Shown: positions 8,551-16,195, counted from the first letter of the stretch. The stretch is 64,000 bases of DNA from an uncultured Caulobacter sp. (GCA_937925635.1 CALALX010000015.1:1-64000), one strand, 5' to 3'. Notes: generated by a model from the letters alone, not told the origin. A program made the numbers and translations.

Positions 8551-9084
8551 ATGAGCCGTATCGGAAAGAAAGCCGTGGCGATCCCCTCCGGGGCGACCGT
8601 CACCCTCGACGGCCAGACGGTCACGGTGAAGGGCCCCAAGGGGCAACTCTCCTGGACGGTCTCCGAAGAGATCGAGGTCAAGCAGGAAGGCGCCGAGCTG
8701 ACGCTCTCGCCGCGCAACGACACCGCCCGCGCCCGCGGCATGTGGGGTCTGTCGCGCACCCTGGTGAACAACATGGTCGTGGGCGTCACCGCCGGCTACG
8801 AGGAAACCCTCGAGCTGGTGGGCGTCGGCTACCGCGCCGCGCTGAAGGGTTCGGCCCTGTCGATGCAGCTCGGCTTCAGCCACGAAGTGGACTTCCCGGC
8901 GCCGTCGGGCATCACCTTCGCCGTGCCGAAGCAGACCGAGATCAAGATCGCCGGGATCGACAAGCAGCTGGTCGGTGAAACCGCGGCCAAGATCCGCCGT
9001 ATCCGTCCGCCGGAGCCCTACAAGGGCAAGGGCGTCCGGTACCAGGGCGAAAATGTCCGCCGCAAGGAAGGCAAGAAGAAGTAG
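8551..9084 (+). CDS. rplF: 50S ribosomal protein L6
   Basis: The 177-residue L6 starts MSRIGKKAVAIPSGATVTLD and ends PEPYKGKGVRYQGENVRRKEGKKK, the classic rRNA-binding C-terminal motif. L6 lies near the factor-binding site. It is spaced one base after rpsH. Confidence 0.97.
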   Translation: MSRIGKKAVAIPSGATVTLDGQTVTVKGPKGQLSWTVSEEIEVKQEGAELTLSPRNDTARARGMWGLSRTLVNNMVVGVTAGYEETLELVGVGYRAALKGSALSMQLGFSHEVDFPAPSGITFAVPKQTEIKIAGIDKQLVGETAAKIRRIRPPEPYKGKGVRYQGENVRRKEGKKK

Positions 9085-9086
9085 TC

Positions 9087-9443
9087 ATGGCGCTCTCTCC
9101 TCGCGAATCCCACACGCGCCGCGCCCAGCGCACGCGTACGCGCCTCAAGGCGCTGTCGAACGGCCGCCCGCGTCTGTCGGTCTTCCGCTCGAGCAAGAAC
9201 ATCTACGCCCAGATCATCGACGACGAGAACGGCGTGACCCTGGCTTCGGCTTCCACTCTGGAAGGCGAGAAGAAGGCCAAGGGCGCGGACAAGGACGCCG
9301 CCGCCCTCGTGGGCAAGCTCGTCGCCGAACGTGCGATCGAGAAGGGCGTCAAGGACGTCGTCTTCGATCGGGGCGGCTACATCTATCATGGTCGGGTGAA
9401 GGCGCTGGCGGATGCCGCGCGTGAAGCCGGCCTGAACTTCTAA
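9087..9443 (+). CDS. rplR: 50S ribosomal protein L18
   Basis: The 118-residue product has RLSVFRSSKNIYAQIIDDENG and ends FDRGGYIYHGRVKALADAAREAGLNF, typical of L18. It binds 5S rRNA with L5. It begins two bases after rplF. Confidence 0.97.
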   Translation: MALSPRESHTRRAQRTRTRLKALSNGRPRLSVFRSSKNIYAQIIDDENGVTLASASTLEGEKKAKGADKDAAALVGKLVAERAIEKGVKDVVFDRGGYIYHGRVKALADAAREAGLNF

Positions 9444-9454
9444 GGAGCGCCCAG

Positions 9455-10060
9455 ATGGCTCGTGAACCCCGTGGCGGTGGCGACGGTCAACGCCGTGACC
9501 GGCGTGACCGCAACGCCCCGGCCGAAGACCGCGCCGACAGCGACATCGTCGAGAAGCTGGTCCACATCAACCGCGTCGCCGCCACCGTGAAGGGCGGCCG
9601 TCGCTTCAGCTTCGCCGCTCTGATGGTCGTCGGCGACCAGAAGGGCCGCGTCGGCTTCGGTCATGGCAAGGCGCGTGAAGTGCCGGAAGCCATCCGCAAG
9701 GCGACCGAAGAAGCCAAGAAGTCGATGATCCGCGTCCCGCTGCGCGAGTCCCGCACGCTGCACCACGACGGCAACGGCCGTTGGGGCGCCGGCAAGGTGA
9801 TGGTCCGCGCGGCGCCTCCGGGCACCGGCGTCATCGCCGGCGGTCCGATGCGCGCGGTGCTGGAAACCCTCGGCGTCCAGGACGTCGTCGGCAAGTCCAG
9901 CGGCTCGTCGAACCCCTACAACATGGTCCGCGCGACGTTTGAGGCGCTGAAGGCCCAGAGCTCGCCCCGCCAGATCGCCGCCAAGCGTGGCAAGAAGGTC
10001 GGCGATCTCCTGGGCCGCCGGGCCGATGGCGCTTCGGCGCCGGACGCGATCGAGGGCTAA
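9455..10060 (+). CDS. rpsE: 30S ribosomal protein S5
   Basis: The 201-residue S5 has a basic and acidic disordered N-terminus of about 25 residues. The double-stranded RNA-binding core follows, with KLVHINRVAATVKGGRRFSF, VGFGHGKAREVPEAIRKA and GGPMRAVLETLGVQDVVGKS. S5 contributes to decoding fidelity and the mRNA entry channel. An aaggagcg site precedes the ATG. Confidence 0.97.
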   Translation: MAREPRGGGDGQRRDRRDRNAPAEDRADSDIVEKLVHINRVAATVKGGRRFSFAALMVVGDQKGRVGFGHGKAREVPEAIRKATEEAKKSMIRVPLRESRTLHHDGNGRWGAGKVMVRAAPPGTGVIAGGPMRAVLETLGVQDVVGKSSGSSNPYNMVRATFEALKAQSSPRQIAAKRGKKVGDLLGRRADGASAPDAIEG

Positions 10061-10063
10061 CCC

Positions 10064-10249
10064 ATGGCCGAGAAGAAGACCGTCACCGTCCGTCAGACGG
10101 CGAGCCCGATCCGCCGCAAGGCCGATCAGCGCGCCACGCTGCAGGGCCTGGGCCTCAACCGCGTCGGCCGCGTCCGCACGCTGGAGGACACCCCTTCCAT
10201 CCGCGGGATGATCGCCAAGGTCGCCCACATGGTGGAAGTGGTCGAGTAG
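10064..10249 (+). CDS. rpmD: 50S ribosomal protein L30
   Basis: The 61-residue L30 contains VRQTASPIRRKADQRATLQG and LNRVGRVRTLEDTPSIRGMI. It is a small 23S rRNA-binding protein with standard length. It starts three bases after rpsE. The gap to rplO behind it is filled by a palindromic repeat. Confidence 0.95.
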   Translation: MAEKKTVTVRQTASPIRRKADQRATLQGLGLNRVGRVRTLEDTPSIRGMIAKVAHMVEVVE

Positions 10250-10261
10250 AGACCGTATACC

Positions 10262-10364
10262 GCTCATCCCGGCCAATGCCGGGACCCAGATCCAGTCTGA
10301 GCAATCAGGCTGGATTTGAGCGTTCTGAGACCCCGACTGGGTCCCGGCAGTCGCCGGGATGAGC
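10262..10364. repeat. Palindromic intergenic repeat inside the spc operon (family A)
   Basis: The arms gctcatcccggccaatgccg and its near complement ending gtcgccgggatgagc flank about 50 bases, including a second pair (gggacccag / ctgggtccc). The same arm sequence recurs at 53912-54018 and, diverged, at 22990-23087 and 52137-52295. The repeat separates rpmD from rplO and would be transcribed as a strong hairpin within the ribosomal mRNA. No coding content is seen. Confidence 0.85.
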
Positions 10365-10431
10365 CGGACTGAAAATCAAGCCGAGTCGGGGGCAGGGGCC
10401 TCCGGCGCCAGATCTCCAAGGAGAGGCACAG

Positions 10432-10917
10432 ATGACGAAGCTGAACGAACTCGCCCCGCGCGAAGGCTCCACCAAGGGCCGCATGCGCGTCGGCCGCGGC
10501 CCGGGCTCGGGCAAGGGTAAGACCAGCGGCCGCGGCGTGAAGGGCCAGAAGTCCCGCACCGGCGTCGCGATCGGCGGTTTCGAGGGCGGCCAGATGCCGC
10601 TGCACATGCGCATGCCCAAGCGCGGCTTCAACAACCCCTTCGCCAAGGCGTTCGTCGAGGTGAACTTCTGGCGCATCGAGCAGGCCATCGCCGCCGGCAA
10701 GATCGACGCCAAGAAGGCCATTGACGCCGACGTCCTGCTGGCCGCCGGCGTCATTCGCCGCAAGAAGGACGGCGTCAAGCTGCTGGGCAAGGGCGAGCTG
10801 AAGTCGAAGATCGACATCACCGTCTACCACGCCTCGGACGCGGCCCGCGCGGCCGTCGAGAAGGCCGGCGGCAAGCTGACGACCACCCGTCCGGCCAAGG
10901 CCGAAGCCGAAGCCTAA
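10432..10917 (+). CDS. rplO: 50S ribosomal protein L15
   Basis: The 161-residue L15 begins MTKLNELAPREGSTKGRMRV and has the Gly-rich GPGSGKGKTSGRGVKGQKSR segment and the FEGGQMPLHMRMPKRGFNN signature. A short Ala/Lys-rich extension closes the protein. An aaggagag site precedes the ATG. The 182-base gap before it, holding the repeat, is unusual for this operon. Confidence 0.96.
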   Translation: MTKLNELAPREGSTKGRMRVGRGPGSGKGKTSGRGVKGQKSRTGVAIGGFEGGQMPLHMRMPKRGFNNPFAKAFVEVNFWRIEQAIAAGKIDAKKAIDADVLLAAGVIRRKKDGVKLLGKGELKSKIDITVYHASDAARAAVEKAGGKLTTTRPAKAEAEA

Positions 10918-10999
10918 GCGACGGAAGGGCGCGCGCCGGGTGACAAGGCCTGGCGCCGCCCCTATCTGTGTCGCTCACTGAAGAGTCGCGGGGAAGTCC

Positions 11000-12349
11000 A
11001 TGGCCTCGGCCGCCGAGCAGCTAGCCGCCAATATCAACTTCGGCGCCTTCCAGAAGGCGACGGAGCTGCAGAAGCGCATCGGGTTCACCCTGATCGCCCT
11101 GATCATCTATCGCCTCGGGACCTACATTCCGATCCCCGGCATCGACGCGGCCCAGTACGCGGCCTCGTTCCAGCAGAACAGCCAGGGCATCCTGGGCCTG
11201 TTCAACATGTTCTCGGGCGGCGCCGTCGAACGGATGGCCATCTTCGCCCTGAACGTGATGCCCTACATCTCGGCCTCGATCATCGTTCAGCTTCTGCAGA
11301 CGGTTTATCCGCCCTGGGAGAAGCTGAAGAAGGAAGGCGGCGAGGCCGGCCGCAAGCAGCTCAACCAGTACACCCGCTACCTGACCGTGGCGCTGGCGTT
11401 GGTGCAGTCGTTCGGCACGGCCATGGGCATGCAGGCGGTCGCCTACGAGCCCGGCCTGTTCTTCATCGTTTCGACAGTCGTCACCCTGACCGGCGGCACC
11501 ATGTTCCTCATGTGGCTTGGCGAGCAGATCACCAGCCGCGGCGTGGGCAACGGCATCAGCCTGCTGATCTTCGCCGGCATCGTCGCGGTCCTGCCGCGCA
11601 GCGTCTGGCAGCTGTTCCAGCAGGCCCAGGTCGGCTCGGTTCCGGGCTGGCACCTGGGGCTGCTGGTGCTCATGGCGGCCGCCGTGATCCTGTTCATCGT
11701 CTTCATGGAACGCTCGCAGCGCCGGCTGCTGATCCAGTACCCCAAGCGCCAGCAGGGCAACCGGATGGTCGGGGGCGAAAGCTCGTTCCTGCCGCTGAAG
11801 GTCAACACCTCGGGCGTCATTCCGCCGATCTTCGCTTCGTCGCTGCTGCTGCTGCCGACGACTGTCATCACCATGATGGCGAGCCAGCAAAACCCGCCGG
11901 AGTGGATGCAGACGGTTCAGCCGCTGCTCACCCAGCTGCAGCACGGCCAGCCGCTGTTCATGGCGCTCTACGCCGCCCTGATCATCTTCTTCTGCTTCTT
12001 CTACACCTCGATCGTGTTCAACCCCGAGGAAACGGCGGAGAACCTGCGCAAGTACGGCGGCTTCATGCCGGGCATTCGTCCCGGCAAGCGGACCGCCGAG
12101 TACCTCGACTTCGTGCTGACCCGACTGACGGTGGTGGGCGCGGCCTACATCACCGCCGTCTGCCTGCTGCCTGAACTGATGGTGTCGTTCCTGAACGCGC
12201 CGCAGAACGCCCGGTCCCTGGGCGGCACCTCGATCCTGATCGTCGTGTCGGTGACCATGGACACCGTGGCGCAGATCCAGTCGCACCTTCTGGCGCACCA
12301 GTACGAGGGCCTGATCAAGAAGTCGAAGCTGCGCGGCGGTAAACGCTAG
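11000..12349 (+). CDS. secY: Protein translocase subunit SecY
   Basis: The 449-residue product is the channel-forming subunit of the SecYEG translocon in the inner membrane, with about ten membrane helices. Visible marks are the N-terminal ELQKRIGFTLIALIIYRLGTYIPIPGI, the helix-2 segment GGAVERMAIFALNVMPYISA, the cytoplasmic FMERSQRRLLIQYPKRQ loop and NPEETAENLRKYGGFMPGIR PGKRTAEYLD. It follows rplO after 82 bases, as in the usual spc order. No rpmJ follows. Confidence 0.97.
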   Translation: MASAAEQLAANINFGAFQKATELQKRIGFTLIALIIYRLGTYIPIPGIDAAQYAASFQQNSQGILGLFNMFSGGAVERMAIFALNVMPYISASIIVQLLQTVYPPWEKLKKEGGEAGRKQLNQYTRYLTVALALVQSFGTAMGMQAVAYEPGLFFIVSTVVTLTGGTMFLMWLGEQITSRGVGNGISLLIFAGIVAVLPRSVWQLFQQAQVGSVPGWHLGLLVLMAAAVILFIVFMERSQRRLLIQYPKRQQGNRMVGGESSFLPLKVNTSGVIPPIFASSLLLLPTTVITMMASQQNPPEWMQTVQPLLTQLQHGQPLFMALYAALIIFFCFFYTSIVFNPEETAENLRKYGGFMPGIRPGKRTAEYLDFVLTRLTVVGAAYITAVCLLPELMVSFLNAPQNARSLGGTSILIVVSVTMDTVAQIQSHLLAHQYEGLIKKSKLRGGKR

Positions 12350-12397
12350 GGCGGGACACAAGCCTGGCCGCCAGAGCCGGGCGAGGGGAGAGCTGGT

Positions 12398-12970
12398 ATG
12401 AACCTGATCCTGTTCGGACCGCCGGGGAGCGGCAAGGGCACCCAGGCCAAGCGCCTGGTCGAGGAGCGCGGCATGGTCCAGCTCTCGACCGGCGACATGC
12501 TGCGAGCGGCCATCGCCTCCGGCTCCGAGCTTGGCAAGCAGGTGAAGGACGTTCTGGCGCGCGGGGACCTGGTCACCGACGAGATCGTCATCGCCCTGAT
12601 CGAGGACCGTCTGCCCGAGGCCGAGGCCGCCGGCGGCGCCATCTTCGACGGTTTTCCGCGGACCGTGGCCCAGGCCCAGGCGCTCGACGCCATGCTGGCC
12701 AGCCGCGGAGCCCGAATCGACACTGTCGTCCGCCTGCTCGTCGACGACGCCGCGCTGCTTCAGCGCGTGACGGGCCGGTTCGAGGAACAGGGGCGCGCCG
12801 ACGACAACCCCGAAACCTTCAAGACCCGTCTCGCCGCCTACAACGCCCAGACCGCGCCGCTGCTCCCGTACTACGAAGGACAGGGGAAGCTTCGGGCGGT
12901 GGACGGCATGGGTTCGCCGGACGAGGTTTCGAACGCCATCCGGGCTTCGCTGGAGACAGTCGAAGCCTGA
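12398..12970 (+). CDS. adk: Adenylate kinase, short-lid type
   Basis: The 190-residue enzyme interconverts ATP + AMP and 2 ADP in the cytoplasm. The P-loop GPPGSGKGT is at residues 7-15. VQLSTGDMLRAAIASGS and FDGFPRTVAQAQALD form the AMP-binding parts. The lid region VTGRFEEQGRADDNPETFKTR is short and lacks the 4-Cys zinc insert and the long lid of E. coli Adk (214 residues), the usual alphaproteobacterial form. It sits between secY and rpsM as in related genomes. Confidence 0.96.
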   Translation: MNLILFGPPGSGKGTQAKRLVEERGMVQLSTGDMLRAAIASGSELGKQVKDVLARGDLVTDEIVIALIEDRLPEAEAAGGAIFDGFPRTVAQAQALDAMLASRGARIDTVVRLLVDDAALLQRVTGRFEEQGRADDNPETFKTRLAAYNAQTAPLLPYYEGQGKLRAVDGMGSPDEVSNAIRASLETVEA

Positions 12971-13003
12971 TTGTGATTGGTCCGTAAAAGGCCCAATCCG
13001 CCA

Positions 13004-13031
13004 TTGACGGAAGCGCAACGATCCCTATAAC
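13004..13031 (+). promoter_or_regulatory. Promoter of the alpha ribosomal operon (rpsM-rplQ)
   Basis: TTGACG at 13004-13009 and TATAAC at 13026-13031 are separated by 16 bases, a very good housekeeping promoter (Caulobacter consensus TTGACG-N-GCTANAWC). It lies in the 181-base gap between adk and rpsM and would yield a leader of roughly 110 bases with several GC-rich hairpins. The leader could serve autoregulation, which is inference. Confidence 0.7.
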
Positions 13032-13151
13032 GGTGCGCTTCCGCGAAAGGCGCGACTCCCGCGCCGGCTCGAAGTGCAAGCTGAGGGCCGGGCGCGCGTG
13101 TCGCGTTTCGTTATGCGCATGCGCCGTTGGCGCGGCAGGAGAGATTAAGAC

Positions 13152-13520
13152 GTGGCCCGTATCGCAGGCGTCAACATTCCGACGAACAAGCGCGTGCTCA
13201 TCGCGCTTCAGTACATCCACGGCATCGGTCCGAAGTCGGCCAAGGACATCATCGCCAAGGTGGGCATCGACGAAGCCCGTCGGGTGAACCAGCTGACCGA
13301 CCAGGAAGTGCTGCACATCCGTGAAGCCATCGACAAGGACTACACCGTCGAAGGCGACCTGCGTCGCGAGACCTCGGTCAACATCAAGCGCCTGATGGAT
13401 CTGGCCTGCTACCGCGGCCTTCGTCACCGCAAGGGCCTGCCGGTCCGCGGTCAGCGCACGCACACGAACGCCCGCACCCGCAAGGGTCCGGCCAAGCCGA
13501 TCGCCGGCAAGAAGAAGTAA
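13152..13520 (+). CDS. rpsM: 30S ribosomal protein S13
   Basis: The 122-residue S13 starts with GTG (MARIAGVNIPTNKRVLIALQ) behind an aggagag site. It contains YIHGIGPKSAKDIIAKVGI and ends RHRKGLPVRGQRTHTNARTR KGPAKPIAGKKK. S13 forms bridges to the large subunit and contacts tRNA. It is the first gene of the alpha block. Confidence 0.97.
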   Translation: MARIAGVNIPTNKRVLIALQYIHGIGPKSAKDIIAKVGIDEARRVNQLTDQEVLHIREAIDKDYTVEGDLRRETSVNIKRLMDLACYRGLRHRKGLPVRGQRTHTNARTRKGPAKPIAGKKK

Positions 13521-13531
13521 GAGAGAGCCTG

Positions 13532-13921
13532 ATGGCCAAGGAACCGGCTCGCGTAAAAAAGCGCGAACGCAAGAACATCACGTCGGGCGTGGCGCATGTG
13601 AACGCCTCGTTCAACAACACGATGATCACCATCACCGACGCCCAGGGCAACACCATCTCCTGGTCGAGCGCCGGCATGATGGGCTTCAAGGGCTCGCGCA
13701 AGTCGACCCCGTACGCCGCCCAGATGGCCGCCGAAGACGCGGGCAAGAAGGCTGCGGAGCACGGCGTGAAGACTCTCGAAGTCAACGTCTCCGGTCCGGG
13801 TTCGGGCCGCGAGTCCGCTCTGCGCGCCCTCCAGGCCGTCGGCATGACCATCACCACCATTCGTGACGTGACCCCCATCCCGCACAATGGCTGCCGGCCG
13901 CCCAAGCGCCGGCGCGTCTGA
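13532..13921 (+). CDS. rpsK: 30S ribosomal protein S11
   Basis: The 129-residue S11 has VAHVNASFNNTMITITDAQGN, SAGMMGFKGSRKSTPYAAQ and the ending DVTPIPHNGCRPPKRRRV. It sits on the 30S platform near the E-site. It lies 11 bases after rpsM. rpsD, which follows here in enterobacteria, is absent, as is usual in Alphaproteobacteria. Confidence 0.97.
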   Translation: MAKEPARVKKRERKNITSGVAHVNASFNNTMITITDAQGNTISWSSAGMMGFKGSRKSTPYAAQMAAEDAGKKAAEHGVKTLEVNVSGPGSGRESALRALQAVGMTITTIRDVTPIPHNGCRPPKRRRV

Positions 13922-13997
13922 GTAAGACGAACCGACCTTCAAGCCGCCGGCCGCGCTTCTCGTGGCCGGCGTACCCGCGTTCCAAGGACATCCGCCC

Positions 13998-15014
13998 GTG
14001 ATCGAAAGAAACTGGAACGAGCTCACCAAGCCGGAAAAGCCGCTGATCGAAGCCGGCGTCGACGCGAGCCGCAAGGCCCGCATCGTCGCCGAGCCTCTGG
14101 AGCGCGGTTTCGGGGTGACGCTCGGCAACGCCCTTCGTCGTGTCCTCCTCTCGTCGCTGCAAGGCGCCGCCGTCACCGCCGTCCAGATCGACGGCGTGGT
14201 CCACGAGTTCTCCTCGCTGGAAGGTGTGCGTGAGGACGTCGTCGACATCGTTCTGAACATCAAGCAACTGGCGCTGCGCATGCACGCCGAAGGCCCCAAG
14301 CGCATGACCCTGCGCGCCAAGGGCCCCGGCGCCGTCACCGCCAGCCAGATCGACGCCCCGTCGGACATCGAAATCCTCAACGGCGACCACGTGCTCTGCA
14401 CGCTGGACGACGGCGCGGAAGTCCGCATGGAGTTCACGGTCAACAACGGCAAGGGCTACGTCCCGGCCGAGCGCAACCGTCCGGAAGACGCGCCGATCGG
14501 CCTGATCGCCGTCGACGCGCTCTACAGCCCGGTCAAGCGCGTCGCCTATCGCGTCGAGCCGACCCGTCAGGGCCAGTCGCTCGACTACGACAAGCTCGTG
14601 CTGGAAGTCGAAACCAACGGCGCCGTCGGCCCGGTGGACGCGGTGGCCTACGCCGCCCGTATCCTCCAGGACCAGCTGCAGATCTTCATCACCTTCGAAG
14701 AGCCGAAGGCGAAGAGCGACAGCGAGTCGAAGCCGGAACTGCCGTTCAATCCGGCGCTGCTGAAGAAGGTCGACGAGCTGGAGCTCTCGGTCCGTTCGGC
14801 CAACTGCCTGAAGAACGACAACATCGTCTACATCGGCGACCTGATCCAGAAGACCGAGGCGGAGATGCTCCGCACCCCGAACTTCGGCCGCAAGTCGCTG
14901 AACGAGATCAAGGAAGTGCTCGCGGGCATGAACCTGCATCTCGGCATGGACGTGCCGAACTGGCCGCCCGAAAACATCGAAGATCTGGCCAAGAAGTTCG
15001 AAGACCAGATCTAG
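13998..15014 (+). CDS. rpoA: DNA-directed RNA polymerase subunit alpha
   Basis: The 338-residue alpha subunit begins with GTG (MIERNWNELTKPEKP), matching Caulobacter RpoA. An upstream ATG would add 12 atypical residues. The N-terminal assembly domain has EPLERGFGVTLGNALRRVLL. The C-terminal domain carries the DNA- and activator-binding helix-hairpin segments VRSANCLKNDNIVYIGDLI and TPNFGRKSLNEIKEVLAGM. The gap to rplQ is 157 bases and contains a strong hairpin. Confidence 0.97.
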   Translation: MIERNWNELTKPEKPLIEAGVDASRKARIVAEPLERGFGVTLGNALRRVLLSSLQGAAVTAVQIDGVVHEFSSLEGVREDVVDIVLNIKQLALRMHAEGPKRMTLRAKGPGAVTASQIDAPSDIEILNGDHVLCTLDDGAEVRMEFTVNNGKGYVPAERNRPEDAPIGLIAVDALYSPVKRVAYRVEPTRQGQSLDYDKLVLEVETNGAVGPVDAVAYAARILQDQLQIFITFEEPKAKSDSESKPELPFNPALLKKVDELELSVRSANCLKNDNIVYIGDLIQKTEAEMLRTPNFGRKSLNEIKEVLAGMNLHLGMDVPNWPPENIEDLAKKFEDQI

Positions 15015-15034
15015 TCGCCTATCCGCGCCGCCTC

Positions 15035-15058
15035 CCGAACCGGTCCGCCGGTTCGGGG
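15035..15058 (+). other. Perfect hairpin between rpoA and rplQ
   Basis: A 10-bp perfect stem (cccgaaccgg / ccggttcggg) with a tccg tetraloop lies 20 bases past the rpoA stop. No T-run follows, so it is not a standard terminator. It may stabilise the upstream mRNA or allow partial attenuation before rplQ. Confidence 0.5.
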
Positions 15059-15171
15059 TCCGCTGACGCCGCCAACGCGGTCGAGGGCCCCGGCGCTTCC
15101 GTTCTGACCCGGCAGGGAGCTGTGCCGGGATTGGTGATGACACTGCGGGCCTCGGCCCAGGAGAGACAAAG

Positions 15172-15588
15172 ATGCGTCACGGTAAAGCCCACCGTAAACT
15201 GGGTCGTACGACCAGCCACCGCCTCGCCATGTTCGCGAACATGTCGGCCTCGCTGATCAAGCACGAGCAGATCGTCACCACCCTTCCCAAGGCGAAGGAA
15301 CTGCGTCCGATCGTCGAGAAGCTGATCACGCTCGGCAAGCGCGGCGACCTCCACGCCCGTCGCCAAGCGATCAGCCAGGTCCGCGACATCGAACAGGTCG
15401 GCAAGCTCTTCTCGGTGCTGGGCCCGCGCTACAAGGACCGCAACGGCGGCTACATCCGCGTGCTGAAGGCCGGCTTCCGTCATGGCGACAACGCCCCGAT
15501 GGCGGTCATCGAGCTGGTCGATCGCGACGTCAGCGAAAAGGGCAAGGACTCCGGTCCGGTCCAGGCGTCCTTCGGCGGCGAAGAGTAA
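15172..15588 (+). CDS. rplQ: 50S ribosomal protein L17
   Basis: The 138-residue L17 starts MRHGKAHRKLGRTTSHRLAM and includes NMSASLIKHEQIVTTLPKAK and GGYIRVLKAGFRHGDNAPMA. It lies close to the tunnel exit. A ggagag site precedes the ATG. It is the last gene of the ribosomal cluster and is followed at once by a terminator and an insertion element. Confidence 0.97.
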   Translation: MRHGKAHRKLGRTTSHRLAMFANMSASLIKHEQIVTTLPKAKELRPIVEKLITLGKRGDLHARRQAISQVRDIEQVGKLFSVLGPRYKDRNGGYIRVLKAGFRHGDNAPMAVIELVDRDVSEKGKDSGPVQASFGGEE

Positions 15589-15613
15589 TCCTCGCCCCAT
15601 CCTGAATACGAAA

Positions 15614-15639
15614 GGCCCCGGAGCGATCCGGGGTCTTTT
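15614..15639 (+). terminator. Rho-independent terminator of the ribosomal cluster
   Basis: The stem ggccccgga / tccggggtc (one G-T pair) with loop gcga is followed by tttt. The left target duplication of the insertion element begins inside this T-run, so the element has landed exactly at the end of the terminator. Confidence 0.85.
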
Positions 15640-15644
15640 GCTTT
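15637..15644. repeat. Left 8-bp target-site duplication of the IS1595 element
   Basis: The octamer tttgcttt directly abuts the left inverted end and is repeated exactly behind the right end at 17970-17977. Eight-base duplications are characteristic of IS1595-family transposition. Confidence 0.85.
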
Positions 15645-15666
15645 GGCGATTATATACTTTGCAAAC
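15645..15666 (+). repeat. Left terminal inverted repeat of the IS1595 element
   Basis: The 22-base end begins GGcGATTATATACTTTGC and reads into the element. It matches the complement of 17948-17969 except for one base (c/t at position 3). GG-starting ends are typical of the family. Confidence 0.88.
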
Positions 15667-15670
15667 GAGC

Positions 15671-15889
15671 CTAGTAGGCGGGCTCGGGCTCTCGGCTTTC
15701 GAGTTCGTCGATCCGGGCCTCTAGGTCATCAATCCTGCCTTCTAGCTCTGACACCTTCGCTGAGTCGCCAATGGCGTCGTGAGCTTCTGCCGACGCGATA
15801 TCGGACACCTCATCGCGTTGGCGATCACTCAGCTTCGGCCCGCCGCACCCGGCTACAAACAGGAGAGCCACCAAGAGAAGCAGCCTCAT
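15671..15889 (-). CDS. Small lipoprotein with coiled-coil tail, IS passenger
   Basis: The 72-residue product has a lipoprotein signal MRLLLLVALLFVAGC with lipobox V-A-G-C, so Cys15 should be lipidated and the rest exported. The mature part contains a short heptad-like coiled coil, VSELEGRIDDLEARIDELES. Its ATG overlaps the stop of the upstream 47-residue gene (ATGA), suggesting coupled translation. It lies five bases from the left end of the element. It is short like phage Rz1-type or entry-exclusion lipoproteins, but no function can be assigned. Confidence 0.65.
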   Translation of the reverse strand: MRLLLLVALLFVAGCGGPKLSDRQRDEVSDIASAEAHDAIGDSAKVSELEGRIDDLEARIDELESREPEPAY

Positions 15890-16029
15890 TCGTCGGCGGC
15901 CTTCTCAGGCTTAGGCGCCTGGACGATCTTCTTCACCGTTTCCTCGAAGCGCGCTTCGTCTTCGTCGGCTTCAAGCTCGCGGGCTAGGTCACGGAACTTG
16001 TCGGCTTGGGTCTTGGGGTCGTCAGGCAT
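15886..16029 (-). CDS. Small acidic protein of unknown function, IS passenger
   Basis: The 47-residue product (MPDDPKTQADKFRDLARELE, then an acidic stretch and KKIVQAPKPEKAADE) is predicted helical and strongly charged. A ggagat site precedes the ATG at 16029. The stop overlaps the lipoprotein ATG. Similar short DPKTQADKF-type proteins occur in phage and plasmid regions as far as I recall, but I cannot name a function. Confidence 0.6.
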   Translation of the reverse strand: MPDDPKTQADKFRDLARELEADEDEARFEETVKKIVQAPKPEKAADE

Positions 16030-16090
16030 GGCGATCTCCGTGCCATAGGGTCAGCTTCACTTTCGCCATGATACTCGACTATATAGGTAG

Positions 16091-16162
16091 TGGTGGACCT
16101 AGAGGGACTTGCACCCTCGGGGCGACAGGTGGGTAGCCGACACCCCGCACTATGCTAGGCCC
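16091..16162 (-). tRNA. tRNA-like cloverleaf with encoded CCA, divergent or pseudo-tRNA
   Basis: On the minus strand a 7-bp acceptor stem (GGGCCTA / TAGGTCC, one G-T) ends in A-CCA. The T-arm is perfect (GAGGG-TGCAAGT-CCCTC). A weak D-arm with a GGG-containing loop and an anticodon-like stem (CGGCT / TGTCG, one mismatch) with loop ACCCACC complete a 72-base cloverleaf. The loop lacks U33 and the D-stem is poor, so it is probably not a normal decoding tRNA. An alternative hairpin GGGT-GTCGGCT-ACCC competes. It lies inside the IS1595 element, between the winged-helix gene and the 47-residue gene. Confidence 0.4.
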
Positions 16163-16172
16163 AACACCGGAG

Positions 16173-16195
16173 CGCCCCGCCCTAGTGGCGGGGCG
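16173..16195 (-). terminator. Strong stem-loop behind the SSB-tailed gene
   Basis: A 9-bp perfect stem cgccccgcc / ggcggggcg with a 5-base loop lies 8 bases past the stop at 16204 and before the tRNA-like sequence. There is little T-run on the minus side, while the plus side has gtttccgtt. It could end the passenger transcript or separate it from the tRNA-like part. Confidence 0.5.
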
